NCBI GenBank assembly: GCA_003551405.1
Contig: PUMO01000019.1
Location: 1 to 5,536, forward strand
DNA: 5,536 nt
Source of the DNA: Mollicutes bacterium
GTDB lineage: Bacteria > Bacillota_I > Bacilli_A > Izemoplasmatales > Izemoplasmataceae
Direction of reading: 5' to 3'
Shown here in pieces: positions 3,676 through 5,536 of the stretch. The translations under genes were made by a program, and so were the position numbers. The notes under the pieces are model-generated. The model was not told where the DNA came from, ran no database searches, and saw only the letters and a program-made list of their open reading frames with translations. Positions within the stretch are counted from its first letter, which is position 1, and every line of letters starts with the position of its first letter.

Positions 3676-4919
3676 TAGCGTCCACTCATGAAATCCTTGA
3701 GTTTTTTACTGCGGGATGGATGACGCAGTTTACGCAGGGCCTTCGCTTCAATTTGACGAATCCTTTCACGGGTTACCCCGAATTCACGCCCCACCTCTTC
3801 AAGGGTGCGTGTGCGCCCATCAAGCAGACCAAACCGCATCCTTAGAACCTTTTCTTCACGGTCGGTCAAGGTTTCGAGCACCTCATCAAGTTCACGCTTC
3901 AACATTTCACTTGAGGTGAATTCCATGGGTGTGGGGGTATCGTGATCGGGAATGAAATCACCGAGTGATGAATCCTCTTCTTCACCCACGGGACTTTCAA
4001 GACTGATCGGTTCTTGGGCCACTTTTTGAATAATCTGAACTTTTTCAACACTGATATTCATGCGCTTAGCCACTTCCTCAGGAAGGGGTTCACGCTTCAG
4101 TTCTTGAATAAGCTGGCGCTGGGTACGGACAAGTTTATTGATGGTTTCAACCATGTGGACTGGAATTCTGATCGTACGTGCTTGGTCCGCGATGGCACGG
4201 GTAATGGCCTGGCGAATCCACCATGTGGCGTACGTTGAAAATTTAAATCCTTTTTTATGGTCAAACTTGGAGACCGCCTTAATGAGGCCCATGTTTCCTT
4301 CCTGAATTAAATCAAGAAATTGCATGCCCCGTCCAACGTAGCGTTTGGCGATGCTGACCACTAGTCGCAAGTTGGCCTCAACCAACTTGTTTTTGGCCAG
4401 TTCGCCTTTGTACATCAAGTTTTCCACTTCATGGGTGAAGGCCTCACTAATCGGCTGGCCTTCTTCTTTCATGGTGTCATATTGATCCTTAATGGTTTTC
4501 GCGTTGTAAATGTCTTTGGCCAGTTCGAGTTCGTGATCTGGGTCAAGCAGTTCCACGCGGCCAATTTCCTTAAGATACATTCTAACCGGGTCATCGACTT
4601 TAATGGAATTGATGCTTTCAAACGACTTGTCTTCAAGCAACTCCTTTTCAATGTCTTTGGCAAAGTCGAGATTGAGCTTGATGGCCTCTTCGACTTTTTC
4701 ATCATCATCCTCATCAGGAAGTGATGCACTGGCTGGGAGCTTGTAGTTGACCATGTCTTCTTGGCTGACCACGTCGATATCCGCCTTTTCAAGCACCGCC
4801 ACGATGTCATCGAATGCATCGGAATCGCTTTTTATGTACGCTTCGATGTCCTTAAGTTCCAAATACCCTTTTTTCTTGTAGAGTTCAGTAAGTTCTTGAA
4901 TAATTTTTTCTTTTTCCAT
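3675..4919 (-). CDS. rpoD: RNA polymerase primary sigma factor RpoD/SigA
   Basis: Housekeeping sigma-70 factor that recruits RNA polymerase to -35/-10 promoters. In 414 residues: region 1.1 (about 1-60) with an acidic stretch DEDDDEKVEE (69-78); region 1.2 with DPVRMYLKEIGRV (110-122); region 2 with EANLRLVVSIAKRYVGRG (181-198), FLDLIQEGN, and the -10 recognition/melting helix FSTYATWWIRQAITRA (227-242); region 3 from RTIRIPVHMVETINKL (248-263); region 4.2 helix-turn-helix TLEEVGREFGVTRERIRQIE (372-391) and the ending HPSRSKKLKDF. B. subtilis SigA has 371 residues. Most of the extra length is a roughly 31-residue insertion between regions 1.2 and 2.1 (within 138-178). The ATG at 4919 lies inside the end of dnaG (35-nt overlap), with a perfect AAGGAGG 6 nt upstream (4932-4926). 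The promoters in this window have matching TTGnnn/TATAAT-like elements, as expected for its regulon. Confidence 0.98.
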   Translation of the reverse strand: MEKEKIIQELTELYKKKGYLELKDIEAYIKSDSDAFDDIVAVLEKADIDVVSQEDMVNYKLPASASLPDEDDDEKVEEAIKLNLDFAKDIEKELLEDKSFESINSIKVDDPVRMYLKEIGRVELLDPDHELELAKDIYNAKTIKDQYDTMKEEGQPISEAFTHEVENLMYKGELAKNKLVEANLRLVVSIAKRYVGRGMQFLDLIQEGNMGLIKAVSKFDHKKGFKFSTYATWWIRQAITRAIADQARTIRIPVHMVETINKLVRTQRQLIQELKREPLPEEVAKRMNISVEKVQIIQKVAQEPISLESPVGEEEDSSLGDFIPDHDTPTPMEFTSSEMLKRELDEVLETLTDREEKVLRMRFGLLDGRTRTLEEVGREFGVTRERIRQIEAKALRKLRHPSRSKKLKDFMSGR

Positions 4920-5536
4920 GATTGGCCTCCTTGATCATCGCATCGATTTTTTTCCTGAGTCGGATTTTTTCTTCGATGCTCTTTGTACTTTTTAACTGCT
5001 TGCGCAACGATTCAATGCGGTGCCGGCGTGTGTATTCACGCATCACACCAAGCAAATCTTCGAATTCTGAATCGTTGAATGGATAGGTGGGCATGTCAAT
5101 GTATTTGTCAAAAAACTGTTGTTGGTCATGGGTCAAACGTTCATAAAACAGTGCGGGCACGATGCAGCTTTGGCGGTTGAAATCATAATACTCAAAGATT
5201 TCAAACTGGATGTCGCGTGCCTGTTTATCGATGTATGTGACATCGTCAAACTCACGCCTGAAGCGCCGTGCATAAACCTCATCGTGTAAAAAGTAATGGA
5301 TAAAGGCACGCTCGGCCCGTTTGAATTTATCGGTAACCTCAATACGTTCAATTTTTTTATATGTGGGCACGCTTGAAGGCTTAATGGCTTTAAAATCAAG
5401 CGCGAGCGTTTCAACGGGCACATTCAAATCATTGCTCATCATGTTCAAAAAGTAGTTTTGTTGGACATTGCTTAAGGTGTCAATGGTCTTAAACACTTGC
5501 TTTTTGAACCATTCGATATCGGTTAGTTTACCGGGG
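4885..5536 (-). CDS. dnaG: DNA primase DnaG, C-terminal part, cut by window edge
   Basis: The last 216 residues of a protein entering from the right edge. It is assigned to DnaG, which makes RNA primers for lagging-strand and origin synthesis. The zinc-binding and TOPRIM catalytic domains would lie outside the window, so no catalytic motif is seen. The visible part covers the end of the polymerase domain (MSNDLNVPVETLALDF, a typical helical end), a linker (KAIKPSSVPTYKKIER), and a poorly conserved helical domain FKRAERAFIHYFLHDEVYARRF onward, matching the helicase-binding C-terminal domain. It ends in a strongly charged helix (RHRIESLRKQLKS, EEKIRLRKKIDAMIKE). The call rests on this architecture plus the immediately following rpoD, the conserved dnaG-rpoD order. 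The frame stays open to the edge, so the GTG at 5496 is not the start. The TGA stop shows UGA is not recoded. Confidence 0.87.
   Translation of the reverse strand, partial: PGKLTDIEWFKKQVFKTIDTLSNVQQNYFLNMMSNDLNVPVETLALDFKAIKPSSVPTYKKIERIEVTDKFKRAERAFIHYFLHDEVYARRFRREFDDVTYIDKQARDIQFEIFEYYDFNRQSCIVPALFYERLTHDQQQFFDKYIDMPTYPFNDSEFEDLLGVMREYTRRHRIESLRKQLKSTKSIEEKIRLRKKIDAMIKEANHGKRKNYSRTY

Noticed and set aside
4431..4724. 97-codon plus-strand open frame inside rpoD
   Set aside because: Shadow of the sigma factor coding strand, with no ribosome site or recognisable domain. The same applies to the other plus-strand frames under dnaG, rpoD, trmK and nif3.
5494..5496. GTG as the start of the right-hand gene
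   Set aside because: The frame continues open to the window edge and the protein reads as the interior of DnaG, so this is an internal Val.
1..5536. Mobile element, CRISPR, phage, toxin-antitoxin or tRNA/rRNA content
   Set aside because: I found no long direct or terminal inverted repeats, no spaced repeat array, no transposase or integrase motifs and no tRNA-like cloverleaf; all long frames are explained by housekeeping genes.

Overview
The window comes from a moderately low-GC member of the Bacillota/Mycoplasmatota side of the Firmicutes. The evidence is the gene set and gene order: parE divergent from plsY, a UPF0154/YneF membrane protein, and dnaG-rpoD-trmK-nif3 in one direction. Strong AAGGAGG ribosome sites fit the same group. 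UGA is a stop (it ends dnaG) and tryptophans are coded by TGG, so the organism does not use the Mycoplasma-type recoded code. Two clostridial-type 2[4Fe-4S] ferredoxins suggest an anaerobic or fermentative lifestyle. I cannot place it to genus.

Layout: positions 2-448 (minus) are the 5' part of parE, running off the left edge. A 124-bp divergent promoter region separates it from plsY (573-1277, plus), which ends in a good intrinsic terminator. yneF (1338-1553, minus) converges on plsY. Two small tandem ferredoxin genes follow (1701-1868 and 2010-2180, plus), each with its own promoter, ribosome site and terminator. From 2250 to the right edge runs one minus-strand operon, read right to left: the C-terminal part of dnaG (primase), rpoD (primary sigma factor), trmK (tRNA m1A22 methyltransferase) and nif3 (dinuclear-metal NIF3/YqfO family). 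Every junction in it overlaps (35, 1 and 20 nt), and it closes with an intrinsic terminator whose stem contains part of the nif3 stop codon.

Functionally this is core housekeeping: chromosome decatenation (ParE), phospholipid entry (PlsY), replication priming (DnaG), housekeeping transcription (RpoD), tRNA modification (TrmK) and electron carriers. I see no mobile element, CRISPR array, tRNA, rRNA or defence system. No stretch without a gene exceeds 150 bp.

The most interesting observation is the ferredoxin pair. The copies are about 80% identical. The second has lost the second cysteine of the first CxxCxxC motif (Ser12), leaving a ligand set typical of a [3Fe-4S] or Ser-ligated cluster next to an intact [4Fe-4S] site. 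Secondary points are a roughly 31-residue insertion between sigma regions 1.2 and 2.1, the tight translational overlaps of the dnaG operon, and terminators that begin inside stop codons. I do not see a wholly new multi-gene system here.
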